A DNA stretch of 64,000 nucleotides from contig NZ_WQGO01000003.1 in NCBI RefSeq assembly GCF_013034685.1, positions 434,001-498,000 on the forward strand, written 5' to 3'. Numbering within the stretch: the first letter of the stretch is position 1; the number at the start of each line of letters is the position of its first letter. Position numbers and translations under genes: made by a program. Below are positions 52,712-61,533 of this stretch, one piece after another. The notes beneath the pieces were generated by a model that did no database searches, was not told the DNA's origin, and saw nothing but the letters and a program-made list of their open reading frames with translations. Source of the DNA: Ruegeria lacuscaerulensis (GTDB lineage Bacteria > Pseudomonadota > Alphaproteobacteria > Rhodobacterales > Rhodobacteraceae).

Positions 52712-54577
52712 TCAGGGCGCGGTTTCTTCATAGGCCTGACCATGCTGGGTCTTGTCCCAGAAGAATGGATTGATCACCAGTTCCCACAGCGCCTTATATG
52801 CCGCCAGAACGCCCAAAGGGAAATATAGTGGCATGGTCGGGACCCAGGGCATCAGAAACCGCCTCTCACGCGCGGCGACGGCGAGCATTCCGGTGATCAG
52901 GTTTACGATCTCGGCTGCGATGAACAGGTAAATCAGACCTATCCGGATATCGTAGGGAATGACCTGATCCAGCGGGTTGGTCAGCCCCAGGGTTGTCAGC
53001 CAGAACAGCCACAAGGCAGGGGCCAGCAAGAACTGCCCGACCGTGCCGAGGAAAAACGCTTGCACGCCCAGAAATCGCAGCGGGCCCAGTTCGGCCAGAA
53101 GGCGCAGGGGCGACCGCATATGGACAAGATATGTGACCATGAACCCCTTGAGCCAGCGTGAGCGTTGCTTCACCCAGGGCCAGGCGCGGAAATTGGCCTC
53201 TTCATAGGTGGTGGTATCGACCATCTCGGTCCGGTAGCCGGCACGACTGAGGCGGACTCCAAGGTCGGCATCCTCTGTGACGTTGTGGGCGTCCCAGCCG
53301 CCCAGTTCCAACAGCTTGTCGCGGCGGAAGAAGAAGGTCGTACCGCCTAATGGCACCACAAGGCCCATGCGCGCGATGCCTTGCAGGATGACCCGGAACC
53401 AGCTGTTATATTCGATGGTAAAGCAGCGCGAACGCCAGTTGGTGCGCGGGTTGTAGTAGTCCAAGACACCTTGCAGGCACACCACATTGTCATCAGCCTG
53501 TGCAAACTGGCGCACGACCCGTTCGATCTGGTCGGGTTGTGGTGCGTCCTCGGCGTCCCAGACGCCCAGGATGTCGCCCCGGCAGAAGTCCAGCGCATAG
53601 TTCATCGCGCGGGGTTTCGTGGTCAGGCCGTTCAGGGCGGGCACCTCGATCGTTCTGATCCAGCTTGGCAGATCGACTCGAGACAGCGTTTCGCGTGTGA
53701 CGTCGTCAGACTGCTCAAGCACCAGAATGATGTCCAGCAAGGCTTTGGGATAGGTCAGGCGGTGCAGACGGCGGATCAGAGCATCCGCGATTTCGCGTTC
53801 CTTGTAGAGGGGCACCATGATCGACACGCAGGGCAGGCGATCCAGCTTGCCCTTCGGTAAGCGCGGTGGCTGCGGGACGGGCTTGAAATAGGCCAACAAC
53901 CCGGCCAGCCGAAGGCATAGAAACAAAACCAGTGACCCGACAGCCGCGCCGACAAGGACTGATAGCCCCAGTGTCGGGTAGACCAGAAAGCCAGTCATCA
54001 GGGTCAACAGCATCACCGTTGGGCCGATGCGGGCCCGCAAGCTCCAGGACCGGCAGCTTTGATCCTCGGACACGCGGGTTTCCGCTTTTTCAGCCAGGTC
54101 CTGCGCGTAAATGCGGGCGATTTCCCGGTCAATCGCGCCGGAGGAACACAGCACCGGCACAATGGCGCAATCCTGATCCTGCATCGCATCGCGGATCGCG
54201 TCGAAACGGTCAGGGCGTGCAGTGGCAATCAGCAGGATTGGACCACTCTGTTTCCAGGGGATGACATTGTGTTGCAACCAGAATTCGATGGGTTTGATCT
54301 GGCAGAGCCCATCCTGCGCCGGTGTCTCGGACAGGTTCGCCACCTGCAATCCGGTTTGATCCGCTAAGGCGCGCAAAACGTCGTCGCGGCTGACCCAGCC
54401 CTCGGTCACCAGAATCTCACCCAGCGGTGCCTGTTGTCGCGCTTGAAGGTGCAGTGCGTTTTCTAACTGATCCGGCGTGATCAGGCCCCGGTCGCGCAGA
54501 CACGTGCCCAGAGGCCGCCTGACCCGCGTCGGAATGGGCGCGGCGCGTGCGAAATGTTGTAAGTTCAGTTCAACCAC
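52712..54577 (-). CDS. Family 2 glycosyltransferase with an N-terminal GspE/MshEN-like domain
   Basis: The protein has a soluble N-terminal domain (about residues 15-170) with two copies of a MshEN-type motif, LGTCLRDRGLITPDQL and LGEILVTEGWVSRDDVL, each ending L-x-x-x-Q and spaced by five residues. Two transmembrane helices precede the GT2 domain with ILVLEQSDD, WDAEDAPQPD, TEDADLG and QRSRW, a processive-synthase-like set; more helices follow. It likely makes an exopolysaccharide and may sense c-di-GMP. The start is uncertain: GTG at 54577 is used because the ATG at 54616 lies in a terminator. Confidence 0.85.
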   Translation of the reverse strand: MVELNLQHFARAAPIPTRVRRPLGTCLRDRGLITPDQLENALHLQARQQAPLGEILVTEGWVSRDDVLRALADQTGLQVANLSETPAQDGLCQIKPIEFWLQHNVIPWKQSGPILLIATARPDRFDAIRDAMQDQDCAIVPVLCSSGAIDREIARIYAQDLAEKAETRVSEDQSCRSWSLRARIGPTVMLLTLMTGFLVYPTLGLSVLVGAAVGSLVLFLCLRLAGLLAYFKPVPQPPRLPKGKLDRLPCVSIMVPLYKEREIADALIRRLHRLTYPKALLDIILVLEQSDDVTRETLSRVDLPSWIRTIEVPALNGLTTKPRAMNYALDFCRGDILGVWDAEDAPQPDQIERVVRQFAQADDNVVCLQGVLDYYNPRTNWRSRCFTIEYNSWFRVILQGIARMGLVVPLGGTTFFFRRDKLLELGGWDAHNVTEDADLGVRLSRAGYRTEMVDTTTYEEANFRAWPWVKQRSRWLKGFMVTYLVHMRSPLRLLAELGPLRFLGVQAFFLGTVGQFLLAPALWLFWLTTLGLTNPLDQVIPYDIRIGLIYLFIAAEIVNLITGMLAVAARERRFLMPWVPTMPLYFPLGVLAAYKALWELVINPFFWDKTQHGQAYEETAP

Positions 54578-54578
54578 G

Positions 54579-54613
54579 AAAAAACCCTGACACGTTTGGC
54601 CGGTGTCAGGGTT
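54579..54613 (-). terminator. Terminator of carA overlapping the glycosyltransferase 5' end
   Basis: On the minus strand AACCCTGACAC and GTGTCAGGGTT pair over 11 bases with a 9-base loop, then TTTTTT. It sits 43 bases past the carA stop and immediately before the GTG start of the next gene. Confidence 0.88.
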
Positions 54614-54625
54614 CATCCATTAAGG

Positions 54626-54640
54626 TTAACAAGCAGTTAA
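54626..54640. promoter_or_regulatory. CtrA-type box upstream of the glycosyltransferase
   Basis: TTAA, seven bases, TTAA matches the CtrA consensus of alphaproteobacteria exactly. It lies between carA and the glycosyltransferase gene. If it overlaps the -35 region, the transcript would start near 54600, inside the terminator stem. Confidence 0.55.
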
Positions 54641-54656
54641 TCTTGATTCGCTTGTG

Positions 54657-55823
54657 TTATGCCTGTGCTTTTTGCGCGGCCATCGCCTGCGCGAACCGTT
54701 CAAACAGGTAGAAACTGTCCTGCGGGCCGGGTGACGCTTCGGGGTGGTATTGCACAGAATAGACAGGCCGGTCGGACATGCGAATACCGCAGTTCGATCC
54801 GTCAAACAGCGAGCGGTGGGTTTCGACCACGCCTTCGGGCAAGGACTGCGCGTCCACGGCAAACCCATGGTTCATCGAGGTGATCTCGACCTTGCCGGTC
54901 TCAAGATCCTTGACGGGGTGGTTCGCGCCGTGGTGGCCGTGGTTCATCTTGACCGTCTGACCGCCCAGAGCCAGCGCCAGCATCTGGTGGCCCAGACAAA
55001 TGCCGAAAACGGGCAGGTCGGTGGTGTCCAGAACTTCTTTGATCATCGGAACGGCATATTCGCCCGTTGCCGCCGGGTCGCCGGGGCCGTTGGACAGAAA
55101 CACGCCGTCAGGGTTATGGGCCAGCACTTCGGCAGCTGTTGCAGTGGCAGGGAGGACGGTTACGTCACAGCCCGACGAGGCCAGGCACCGCAGAATGTTG
55201 CGCTTTGCGCCGTAGTCGATGGCGACAACCTTATGCACCGGTGCTTCCTGGCGTGTGTACCCGTCCGGCCAGGCCCAACGCATTTCATCCCAGCGATAGC
55301 TTTGCGCGCAAGTGACGTCCTTGGCCAGATCCATTCCCTCCAACCCGGCAAAGCCGCGCGCGGCAGCGACCAACGCTTCGATGTCGAAATTCCCTTCGGG
55401 GTCATGGGCCAGCGCTACATGGGGTGCGCCTTGTTGGCGGATGGCGCGGGTTAGGCGGCGGGTGTCGACGCCACCGATGGCAATACGGCCACGGCGTTCA
55501 AGCCATGTCTTCAGTTCTTCGGCCGAGCGCCAGTTGGAGGGCTCGGTCGGGTCCCACTTGACCACCATGCCCGCCGCGACGGGGTCGCCGGTTTCGTCAT
55601 CCTCGGGGTTTACGCCGACATTGCCAATATGCGGGAAGGTGAAGGTTACGATCTGACCGGCATAAGAGGGGTCGGTCATGATCTCTTGATAGCCGGTCAT
55701 GGCGGTGTTGAAACACAGCTCGGCAACAGTTTGGCCGGTGGCGCCAAAGCCGATCCCGTAGAACAGGGTTCCGTCGGCCAATGCCAGACATGCGGTGGGC
55801 TTGGACGGGGTGTTCTGGGCCAT
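54657..55823 (-). CDS. carA: Carbamoyl-phosphate synthase small subunit
   Basis: The 388-residue glutaminase subunit supplies ammonia to CarB for arginine and pyrimidine synthesis. The N-terminal domain has LADGTLFYGIGFG and FNTAMTGYQEI; the class I glutamine amidotransferase domain has Cys276 in GICLGHQ and the His-Glu pair in QYHPEASPG. The ATG at 55823 is preceded by AGGAGAG; an in-frame ATG 33 bases upstream is rejected. CarB is not in this window. Confidence 0.96.
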   Translation of the reverse strand: MAQNTPSKPTACLALADGTLFYGIGFGATGQTVAELCFNTAMTGYQEIMTDPSYAGQIVTFTFPHIGNVGVNPEDDETGDPVAAGMVVKWDPTEPSNWRSAEELKTWLERRGRIAIGGVDTRRLTRAIRQQGAPHVALAHDPEGNFDIEALVAAARGFAGLEGMDLAKDVTCAQSYRWDEMRWAWPDGYTRQEAPVHKVVAIDYGAKRNILRCLASSGCDVTVLPATATAAEVLAHNPDGVFLSNGPGDPAATGEYAVPMIKEVLDTTDLPVFGICLGHQMLALALGGQTVKMNHGHHGANHPVKDLETGKVEITSMNHGFAVDAQSLPEGVVETHRSLFDGSNCGIRMSDRPVYSVQYHPEASPGPQDSFYLFERFAQAMAAQKAQA

Positions 55824-56007
55824 GGCGCGACTCTCCTGCAAGGTAAACCGGCGCATACCTAAGGGGGTTACGCGTTTGGGTCAAGCCTGTTCAATTTTTG
55901 GGCTATTTAAAGAAATCAAATACTTAGCTGTTGTTGACCCCTGTTGTGTCACGCTTTTTGTTTCGATATGGTCGGGGTTCCTTTTTCCATGGGGATGGAC
56001 AGATCAT

Positions 56008-56493
56008 ATGGATATGCGATCACGGGTGAACTCTGCCCTGAAGCAAGCAATGAAAGACAAGGAGGCCGAGCGTCTGTCGACGCTGCGGTTGATCAACGCT
56101 GCGATCAAGGATCGCGACATCGCCTCGCGCGCTTCGGACAATGAAGAGGCCAAGGGATGCGGCGATGCCGAGGTGCTTGAAATCCTTGGCAAAATGACCA
56201 AGCAGCGCAAGGAAAGCGCCCGCGCCTATGAAGAGGGCGGACGGCTGGACCTGGCCGAGCGTGAACTGCGCGAAGTCGAAGTAATCGAGGAATTCCTACC
56301 CAAGCAGTTGGACGAGGACGAGGTTTCGCAAGCGATCCAGACCGCGATTACTGCTACAGGGGCAGGCTCGATCCGCGATATGGGCAAAGTCATGGGCGAG
56401 TTGAAGACGCGCTATACCGGTCAGATGGATTTCGGCAAGGTCGGTCCAATGGTCAAGGATCAGCTCTGCGCTGCGGCCAGCGGCGGGTGCTGA
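56008..56493 (+). CDS. GatB/YqeY domain protein
   Basis: The 161-residue protein is almost entirely helical: an N-terminal part with LKQAMKDKEAERLSTLRLINAAIKD and a C-terminal part with EVIEEFLPKQLDEDEV and MGKVMGELKTRY, as in YqeY. The domain is shared with the tail of GatB, where it binds tRNA. A stand-alone role is not known. It diverges from carA, a pairing that also occurs in other bacteria, with 184 bases between. Confidence 0.93.
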   Translation: MDMRSRVNSALKQAMKDKEAERLSTLRLINAAIKDRDIASRASDNEEAKGCGDAEVLEILGKMTKQRKESARAYEEGGRLDLAERELREVEVIEEFLPKQLDEDEVSQAIQTAITATGAGSIRDMGKVMGELKTRYTGQMDFGKVGPMVKDQLCAAASGGC

Positions 56494-56518
56494 CCACAAT
56501 AGCATCCTAACTCCGCAT

Positions 56519-57010
56519 CTACTGCGCGACCGGGTCGCGCAGTTTTTGATTCAGATCGTCGTATAGGGCGATCCGTTCTTCTTCGGTAAGAAACGCGCCA
56601 ATCTCAACTTCGCGCCCGTCACCGATGAGGGTGACATAGTTGGGTACGGGTCCGCCATGCTTGTGCATTTCGGGGCGGGCCCAATAGCGGTTGCAGCTCC
56701 ACTCCTGTTTGCCGTGCCTAGGGTTGTGGTGCACCAACCGAGCTTGCAGTTTGGTAAGGGTCAGAACCTCGAACACGCTGCGGGCGCGGTAGTTGGCCTG
56801 TATCGCAAGCCATAGTCCAAGGACCGAGATCAACAGGAACGGTAGCAGCCCCCACAATAAGGGGGACCCGAGCACCGCCATAAGCGGGATCAGGCCAAAC
56901 AGAAACACCGCCAGCACCACTCGCACAGCCCAGTGGGGCGGCAGCGAGTTATGGGGCCACAACCTTAGTTCTTGTTCCGTATCCGATCTATGGGTCCAGC
57001 TATAGGGCAT
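56519..57010 (-). CDS. DUF2244 family membrane protein
   Basis: The 163-residue protein has a short cytoplasmic start, two close transmembrane helices (about 29-47 and 49-70) and a soluble C-terminal domain (NRYWARPEMHKHGG, YVTLIGDGREVEIGAFL). DUF2244 genes are often next to ctaD in this order, which suggests a role in cytochrome oxidase assembly, but this is not proven. It is transcribed in the same direction as ctaD but separated from it by a terminator. Confidence 0.85.
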   Translation of the reverse strand: MPYSWTHRSDTEQELRLWPHNSLPPHWAVRVVLAVFLFGLIPLMAVLGSPLLWGLLPFLLISVLGLWLAIQANYRARSVFEVLTLTKLQARLVHHNPRHGKQEWSCNRYWARPEMHKHGGPVPNYVTLIGDGREVEIGAFLTEEERIALYDDLNQKLRDPVAQ

Positions 57011-57082
57011 GAGGAAATTCTAGCGTTTTTCTGGCCGGTGTCGATTGGATCGACGGCAAATTTGTATACCAGCGAGGCAAAG

Positions 57083-57112
57083 AAAAACCCCGCCAGTTGG
57101 GCGGGGTTTTTT
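57083..57112 (-). terminator. Terminator after ctaD
   Basis: CCCCGCC and GGCGGGG pair around AGTTG, flanked by A's and T's on both sides, so it ends ctaD (minus strand) 16 bases past its stop and may act in both directions. Confidence 0.92.
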
Positions 57113-57127
57113 GTGTTCAGGTCGGGA

Positions 57128-58786
57128 TTAGTGGGCGTGGCCCTTGTCCCAGTCTTCCTGCTTGGGCAGCTGCTCGAACGTGTGCTCGGGCGGCGGCGAG
57201 GGTAGGGTCCATTCCAACGTATCCGCGTATTCGTTCCACGGGTTCGGACGGGTCTCTTTCGCGCCGCGCATCAGGGCGTAGATCACGATGCCGAAGAACA
57301 GCAGGAACGAGGCGAAGGACACAAACGCGCCAATCGACGAGACAAAGTTCCACTGTGCGAATGCCTCGGGGTAGTCGATATAGCGGCGCGGCATGCCCTG
57401 ACGGCCCAGGAAGTGCTGCGGGAAGAAGGTCAGGTTGGCACCGATGAAGAACATCCAGAAGTGGACCTTGCCCCAGAATTCGGAATACTGACGGCCCGTC
57501 ATCTTCGAGAAGTAGAAGTAAACGCCGGCGAAGATCGCAAAGACTGCACCCAAGCTCATCACATAGTGGAAGTGCGCAACCACGTAGTAGGTGTCGTGAT
57601 AGGCGCGGTCGACGCCAGCCTGCGACAGAACCACACCGGTCACACCACCAACGGTGAACAGGAACAGGAAGCCGAACGCGAAGAGCATTGGAGTTTTGAA
57701 CTCGATGGAACCGCCCCACATGGTCGCAATCCACGAGAAAACCTTAACGCCGGTTGGAACCGCGATGACCATCGTTGCCAGCATGAAGTAGGCTTGCTGA
57801 CGCAGCGACATGCCGACGGTGTACATGTGGTGCGCCCACACAACAAAGCCCAGCACACCGATTGCGATGATCGCCCAAACCATCGGCAGGTAGCCGAAGA
57901 TCGGTTTGCGCGAGAAGGTCGCGATCACGTGGCTGATGATGCCGAAACCGGGCAGGATTACGATGTACACTTCCGGGTGGCCGAAGAACCACAGGATGTG
58001 CTGATACAGGATCGGATCGCCGCCACCGGCCGGGTCAAAGAAGGTGAAGCCAAAGTTGCGGTCCATCAGCAGCATGGTGATCGCGCCTGCCAGAACCGGC
58101 AGCGACAGCAGAATCAGCCACGAGGTGACGAAGATCGACCAGCTGAACAACGGCACCTTGAACAGGGTCATGCCCGGGGCACGCATGTTCAGGAAGGTGG
58201 TGATCATGTTGATCGCGCCGAGGATCGAGGAGGCGCCCGATACGTGCACGGCAAAGATCGCAAGGTCCATGGACATGCCGCCCTCGGTCGTGGACAGCGG
58301 CGGATACAGAACCCAGCCAACACCTGAACCAAGCTGGTCATTGCCACCGGGGCTGAGCAGCGAAGCCACACCCAGCGACGTACCAGCGACGTACAGCCAG
58401 AATGACAGGTTGTTCATCCGCGGGAAAGCCATATCCGGCGCACCGATCTGCAATGGCATGAAATAGTTGCCAAATCCGCCGAACAGGGCCGGGATGACCA
58501 CGAAGAACATCATCAGAACACCATGATAGGTGATCATCACGTTCCAAAGGTGTCCGTTGGGGGTACACGGGTCGGCCATGAACCCTTCGAGGCACATGTA
58601 CTGCACACCGGGGTGCATCAGTTCGAGCCGCATGTAGACGGTCATCGCCACCGAGATGAACCCGGCCAGCGCCGAGAAGATCAGGTAGAGAATCCCGATG
58701 TCCTTGTGGTTGGTCGACATGAACCAGCGCTGAAAAAAGCTGCGCTCGTCTTCATGATCGTGACCATGAATGGCTGCGTCTGCCAT
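57128..58786 (-). CDS. ctaD: Cytochrome c oxidase subunit I (aa3 type)
   Basis: The 552-residue protein carries twelve helices and the heme a, heme a3 and CuB ligands. [20 protein letters not shown] includes the CuB His and the cross-linked Tyr; HHMYTVG and [14 protein letters not shown] hold CuB and heme ligands. AGGAGG precedes the ATG at 58786; upstream codons in the open frame are untranslated leader. Subunits II and III and assembly genes are not nearby, as in Rhodobacter where ctaD stands apart. A FNR-type box lies about 103 bases upstream. Confidence 0.97.
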   Translation of the reverse strand: MADAAIHGHDHEDERSFFQRWFMSTNHKDIGILYLIFSALAGFISVAMTVYMRLELMHPGVQYMCLEGFMADPCTPNGHLWNVMITYHGVLMMFFVVIPALFGGFGNYFMPLQIGAPDMAFPRMNNLSFWLYVAGTSLGVASLLSPGGNDQLGSGVGWVLYPPLSTTEGGMSMDLAIFAVHVSGASSILGAINMITTFLNMRAPGMTLFKVPLFSWSIFVTSWLILLSLPVLAGAITMLLMDRNFGFTFFDPAGGGDPILYQHILWFFGHPEVYIVILPGFGIISHVIATFSRKPIFGYLPMVWAIIAIGVLGFVVWAHHMYTVGMSLRQQAYFMLATMVIAVPTGVKVFSWIATMWGGSIEFKTPMLFAFGFLFLFTVGGVTGVVLSQAGVDRAYHDTYYVVAHFHYVMSLGAVFAIFAGVYFYFSKMTGRQYSEFWGKVHFWMFFIGANLTFFPQHFLGRQGMPRRYIDYPEAFAQWNFVSSIGAFVSFASFLLFFGIVIYALMRGAKETRPNPWNEYADTLEWTLPSPPPEHTFEQLPKQEDWDKGHAH

Positions 58787-58888
58787 TAGGTGCCTCCTGT
58801 TGCAATTCGACCGCGCAGCCGGACCTCTCCGACGCGCGGGATTCCTGCTGGTTTTAGAATGCGAAAGAGGCACCTTCAATGGCCGAGT

Positions 58889-58902
58889 TTGATCTGGATC
58901 AA
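58889..58902. promoter_or_regulatory. FNR-type box upstream of ctaD
   Basis: TTGAT, CTGG, ATCAA is a perfect FNR/FnrL palindrome 103 bases from the ctaD start and 173 bases from the HIT gene start. It fits oxygen-dependent control, most likely repression of the aa3 oxidase by FnrL when oxygen is low. Confidence 0.75.
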
Positions 58903-59074
58903 GAATAATTGTCGCGGGTCCCCGAGGCGCCTGCGATTTTTCGACCATGAACAGCCGCTATTTGGGCATCGGTGGCGAATATTCAAGTGTCGCGCAATCG
59001 GGAGCAAATCGCGGCTTGACCCGCGCCGGGGCGCGCCTCAGAACTAAACGCAACCCCGCATTCGGAGACCAGAC

Positions 59075-59494
59075 ATGACCGCCTATGACACCGACAACAT
59101 CTTCGCCAAGATCCTGCGCGGCGAAATCCCCTCGACCCGCGTCTACGAGGACGATGACACTTTGGCGTTCATGGATATCATGCCCCGCTCGGACGGGCAT
59201 CTTCTGGTGATCCCGAAAACTCCGTGCCGCAACTTGCTGGACGCCACGCCCGAGCAACTGGCCGCTGTGATCGCGACGGTTCAGAGGATGTCGCATGCCG
59301 TGATGGCGGCGTTTGATGCAGACGGAGTAACCGTTCAGCAGTTCAACGAGGCCGCTGGCGGGCAGGAGGTATTCCATTTGCATTTCCACGTCCTGCCGCG
59401 CCATGAAGGCGTTTCGGTGCGGGCACCGGGGACAATGGGTGATTTCGAACTGATCGCCCAACATGCCGAAAAGATCAAAGCGTCTTTGGCCTGA
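59075..59494 (+). CDS. HIT family protein
   Basis: The 139-residue protein has the histidine triad HLHFHV (His101, 103, 105), preceded by IFAKILRGEIPSTRVYEDD and the DGHLLVIPK segment. It is a dinucleotide/AMP hydrolase of the HINT type. It diverges from ctaD with a 288-base region that holds the FNR box. A hairpin follows its stop. Confidence 0.93.
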   Translation: MTAYDTDNIFAKILRGEIPSTRVYEDDDTLAFMDIMPRSDGHLLVIPKTPCRNLLDATPEQLAAVIATVQRMSHAVMAAFDADGVTVQQFNEAAGGQEVFHLHFHVLPRHEGVSVRAPGTMGDFELIAQHAEKIKASLA

Positions 59495-59803
59495 TCGGGC
59501 CAGAGCGAGAAAAAGAATTGCCGTTCCGATTTGGGGTCGGAACGGCAGACTCGTTACCAAGAACTTGTCCGTATCCGAGGGCGGACCCTCGATGATCGGA
59601 TGAACACACCACTCACTCTAGAACGGTGAAACCATCTTACCCGGTTGCGGATGCGGTGTATCGAATTGAGCGGATTTGCCGTTAATTTTCCTTAACTGGC
59701 CTGGAATTTGCCCTCGAAAAACGCTTTGCCCGGAAACAGAACGGGTTGAGATGCTTGGATTGTTGAGGCCTGCGGCGAATTCTGTCGATTCGATACTGAC
59801 GCC
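59495..59803. other. Gap between HIT gene and lipB
   Basis: This 309-base gap lies between convergent genes. It holds the hairpin at 59519-59547 and a near-CtrA pair of TTAA motifs (59682-59695) whose spacing is six bases, one short. No gene is seen. Confidence 0.55.
59519..59547 (-). terminator. Hairpin between HIT gene and lipB
   Basis: TGCCGTTCCGA and TCGGAACGGCA pair over 11 bases around TTTGGGG. On the minus strand it is followed by ATTCTTTTTC, so it suits the lipB transcript; on the plus strand it may still stop the HIT transcript. Confidence 0.6.
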
Positions 59804-60460
59804 TCAAACCCGTTCGGTCGCGAAGATTTCCGTAAAGGTCTTTTGCAGCGCAGTGTCCACATCGGCCATTGTCACAGGCAGGCCAAGATCGACCAGGGAT
59901 GTCACGCCATGGTCTAAGATACCGCAGGGCACGATGCCTGAAAAATGCTCCAGATCAGGTTCAACATTGATTGAGATACCGTGAAAGCTGACCCACTTGC
60001 GCAGGCGTAACCCGATCGCGGCAACCTTGTCTTCGGCTGGATGACCTGTGGGTGTCAGGGGTTTGTCGTCGCGCTGCACCCAGACACCGACGCGCCCGTC
60101 GCGGATTTCACCGCGCACGTTGAACTCTGCCAGTGCCGCAATCACCCAGTTTTCCAGCTGCTTGACAAAACGCCGAACATCCTTGCCGCGCTTGTTCAGA
60201 TCCAGCATCACATAAGCCACGCGCTGACCGGGGCCGTGATAGGTGTATTCGCCGCCGCGTTTGGTCTGGTGGACAGGAAATCGATCCGGGTCGACCAGAT
60301 CCTCGATACGAGCAGAAGTGCCTGCGGTGTAAAGCGGCGGATGCTCCAGCAGCCACACGCATTCCTCGGCCTCGCCCGCAGCAATAGCGGCGACGCGATC
60401 TTCCATAAAGACCACGGCGTCCTGATAGTCAGTCAGCCCGTCAGTGATTTTCCATTCCAT
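59804..60460 (-). CDS. lipB: Octanoyltransferase LipB
   Basis: The 218-residue enzyme moves octanoyl from acyl carrier protein to lipoyl domains. Key motifs are [20 protein letters not shown], the lysine in [19 protein letters not shown], and the catalytic Cys179 in GIVPCGI. It is transcribed away from the DsbA-like gene's end by 38 bases, so both may share a transcript. No lipA is in the window. Confidence 0.95.
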   Translation of the reverse strand: MEWKITDGLTDYQDAVVFMEDRVAAIAAGEAEECVWLLEHPPLYTAGTSARIEDLVDPDRFPVHQTKRGGEYTYHGPGQRVAYVMLDLNKRGKDVRRFVKQLENWVIAALAEFNVRGEIRDGRVGVWVQRDDKPLTPTGHPAEDKVAAIGLRLRKWVSFHGISINVEPDLEHFSGIVPCGILDHGVTSLVDLGLPVTMADVDTALQKTFTEIFATERV

Positions 60461-60498
60461 GGGGCCTCTTACAATGGTGGTTGGCTGGGGAAAAGGGG

Positions 60499-61158
60499 CT
60501 AGGCGGCTTCGGTCAGGCAGCGCTGCAGGACCTGTGCATAGGTTTCGGCCCCTTGTGCGCCGGTCAGCAGGTACTTGCCACCAAACACCATGGACGGCAC
60601 GCCCGAGATTCCGCGACTGGTCCAGAACTGCTGCTTCTCACGCACAGACGCGATGTGATCCCCGGAGGCCAGCGCTGCGCGTGCGACTTGAGCGTCCAAA
60701 CCAGCGGCCTCGACCGCGTTCAGCAAAACGTTAACGTCCGAGACATCCTGTTGCTCGGTGAAATAAGCGTGGAACAGGGCCATTTTCAGCGGATGCTGGC
60801 GCCCCTGCGTTTCAGCCCAATCCAGCAACTGATGCGCGGCGAATGTGTTTACGATTCGGCTGTCATCCTCGAAATTGAACTGAAACCCAAGTTCCGCCCC
60901 GATCTGTACCAGACGATCCCGCGATTGCTGGCTTTGCTCGGGGGTTGACCCGTATTTCTCGATGATATGCTCGCGCAGGTTCTGTCCTTCGGGCGGCATG
61001 TTGGGGTTCAACTCGAAAGGGTGCCAGCGCAGGCGGGCCAGAACGTTCTGAGACTGCAGCGCCTGATCCAGTTGTCGAAAGCCCACGATGCACCATGGAC
61101 ACACAACGTCCGACACGATGTCGATCTGGACGACGGGGCGGGTATCGGTTTCGGTCAT
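60499..61158 (-). CDS. DsbA family oxidoreductase (FrnE-like)
   Basis: The 219-residue protein has the thioredoxin fold with the redox motif CPWC at residues 20-23, a helical insertion, and the cis-proline loop GVPSMVF. No signal peptide is seen, so it is cytoplasmic, as FrnE-type proteins are; it likely handles protein thiols. AGGAG precedes the ATG at 61158. It is followed after 38 bases by lipB. Confidence 0.92.
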   Translation of the reverse strand: MTETDTRPVVQIDIVSDVVCPWCIVGFRQLDQALQSQNVLARLRWHPFELNPNMPPEGQNLREHIIEKYGSTPEQSQQSRDRLVQIGAELGFQFNFEDDSRIVNTFAAHQLLDWAETQGRQHPLKMALFHAYFTEQQDVSDVNVLLNAVEAAGLDAQVARAALASGDHIASVREKQQFWTSRGISGVPSMVFGGKYLLTGAQGAETYAQVLQRCLTEAA

Positions 61159-61299
61159 TTGGGGCTCCTGCATGGGCGATGGGCTGGATTTGACGCTTTA
61201 GATATGAAGCCCCGAACGGAATTCAAACCACCCTTGTTTTTGCCTCTTCACATCCCCGCGCACAGCGTCTATACGCGCCTCTACCAAGTCACTGGCAGT

Positions 61300-61386
61300 G
61301 CGGTCGTGGCGGAATTGGTAGACGCGCAGCGTTGAGGTCGCTGTGGGGTAACACCCGTGGAAGTTCGAGTCTTCTCGACCGCACCA
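61300..61386 (+). tRNA. tRNA-Leu (anticodon GAG)
   Basis: The 87-base gene folds as a class II tRNA: acceptor GCGGTCG pairs with CGACCGC, followed by A and an encoded CCA. The anticodon stem CAGCG/CGCTG holds the loop TTGAGGT with anticodon GAG (61334-61336). A long variable arm (GGGGTAACACCC) and TTCGAGT T loop confirm Leu. It reads CTC and CTT codons. Confidence 0.95.
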
Positions 61387-61533
61387 AATCTTCATATTTT
61401 TGATACTAGATGCGCACTGAGTGCGTGTCGTTTTGCCTCGTTTGGCTTTGGATTTCCGATACGCGCAATTCACGTCTCGCCCGTCCGGGTTCGGACGTGT
61501 ATGACGGTGAGTAAGAGCAGTCGGAAGGTGCAA

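Noticed and set aside
59682..59695. CtrA-like TTAA pair in the HIT-lipB gap
   Set aside because: The spacing is six bases, not seven, and it lies between convergent genes with nothing to control.
61357..61533. Upstream extension of the GT2-like gene
   Set aside because: It would overlap tRNA-Leu. The ATG at 61534 with GGAAGGTG is better.
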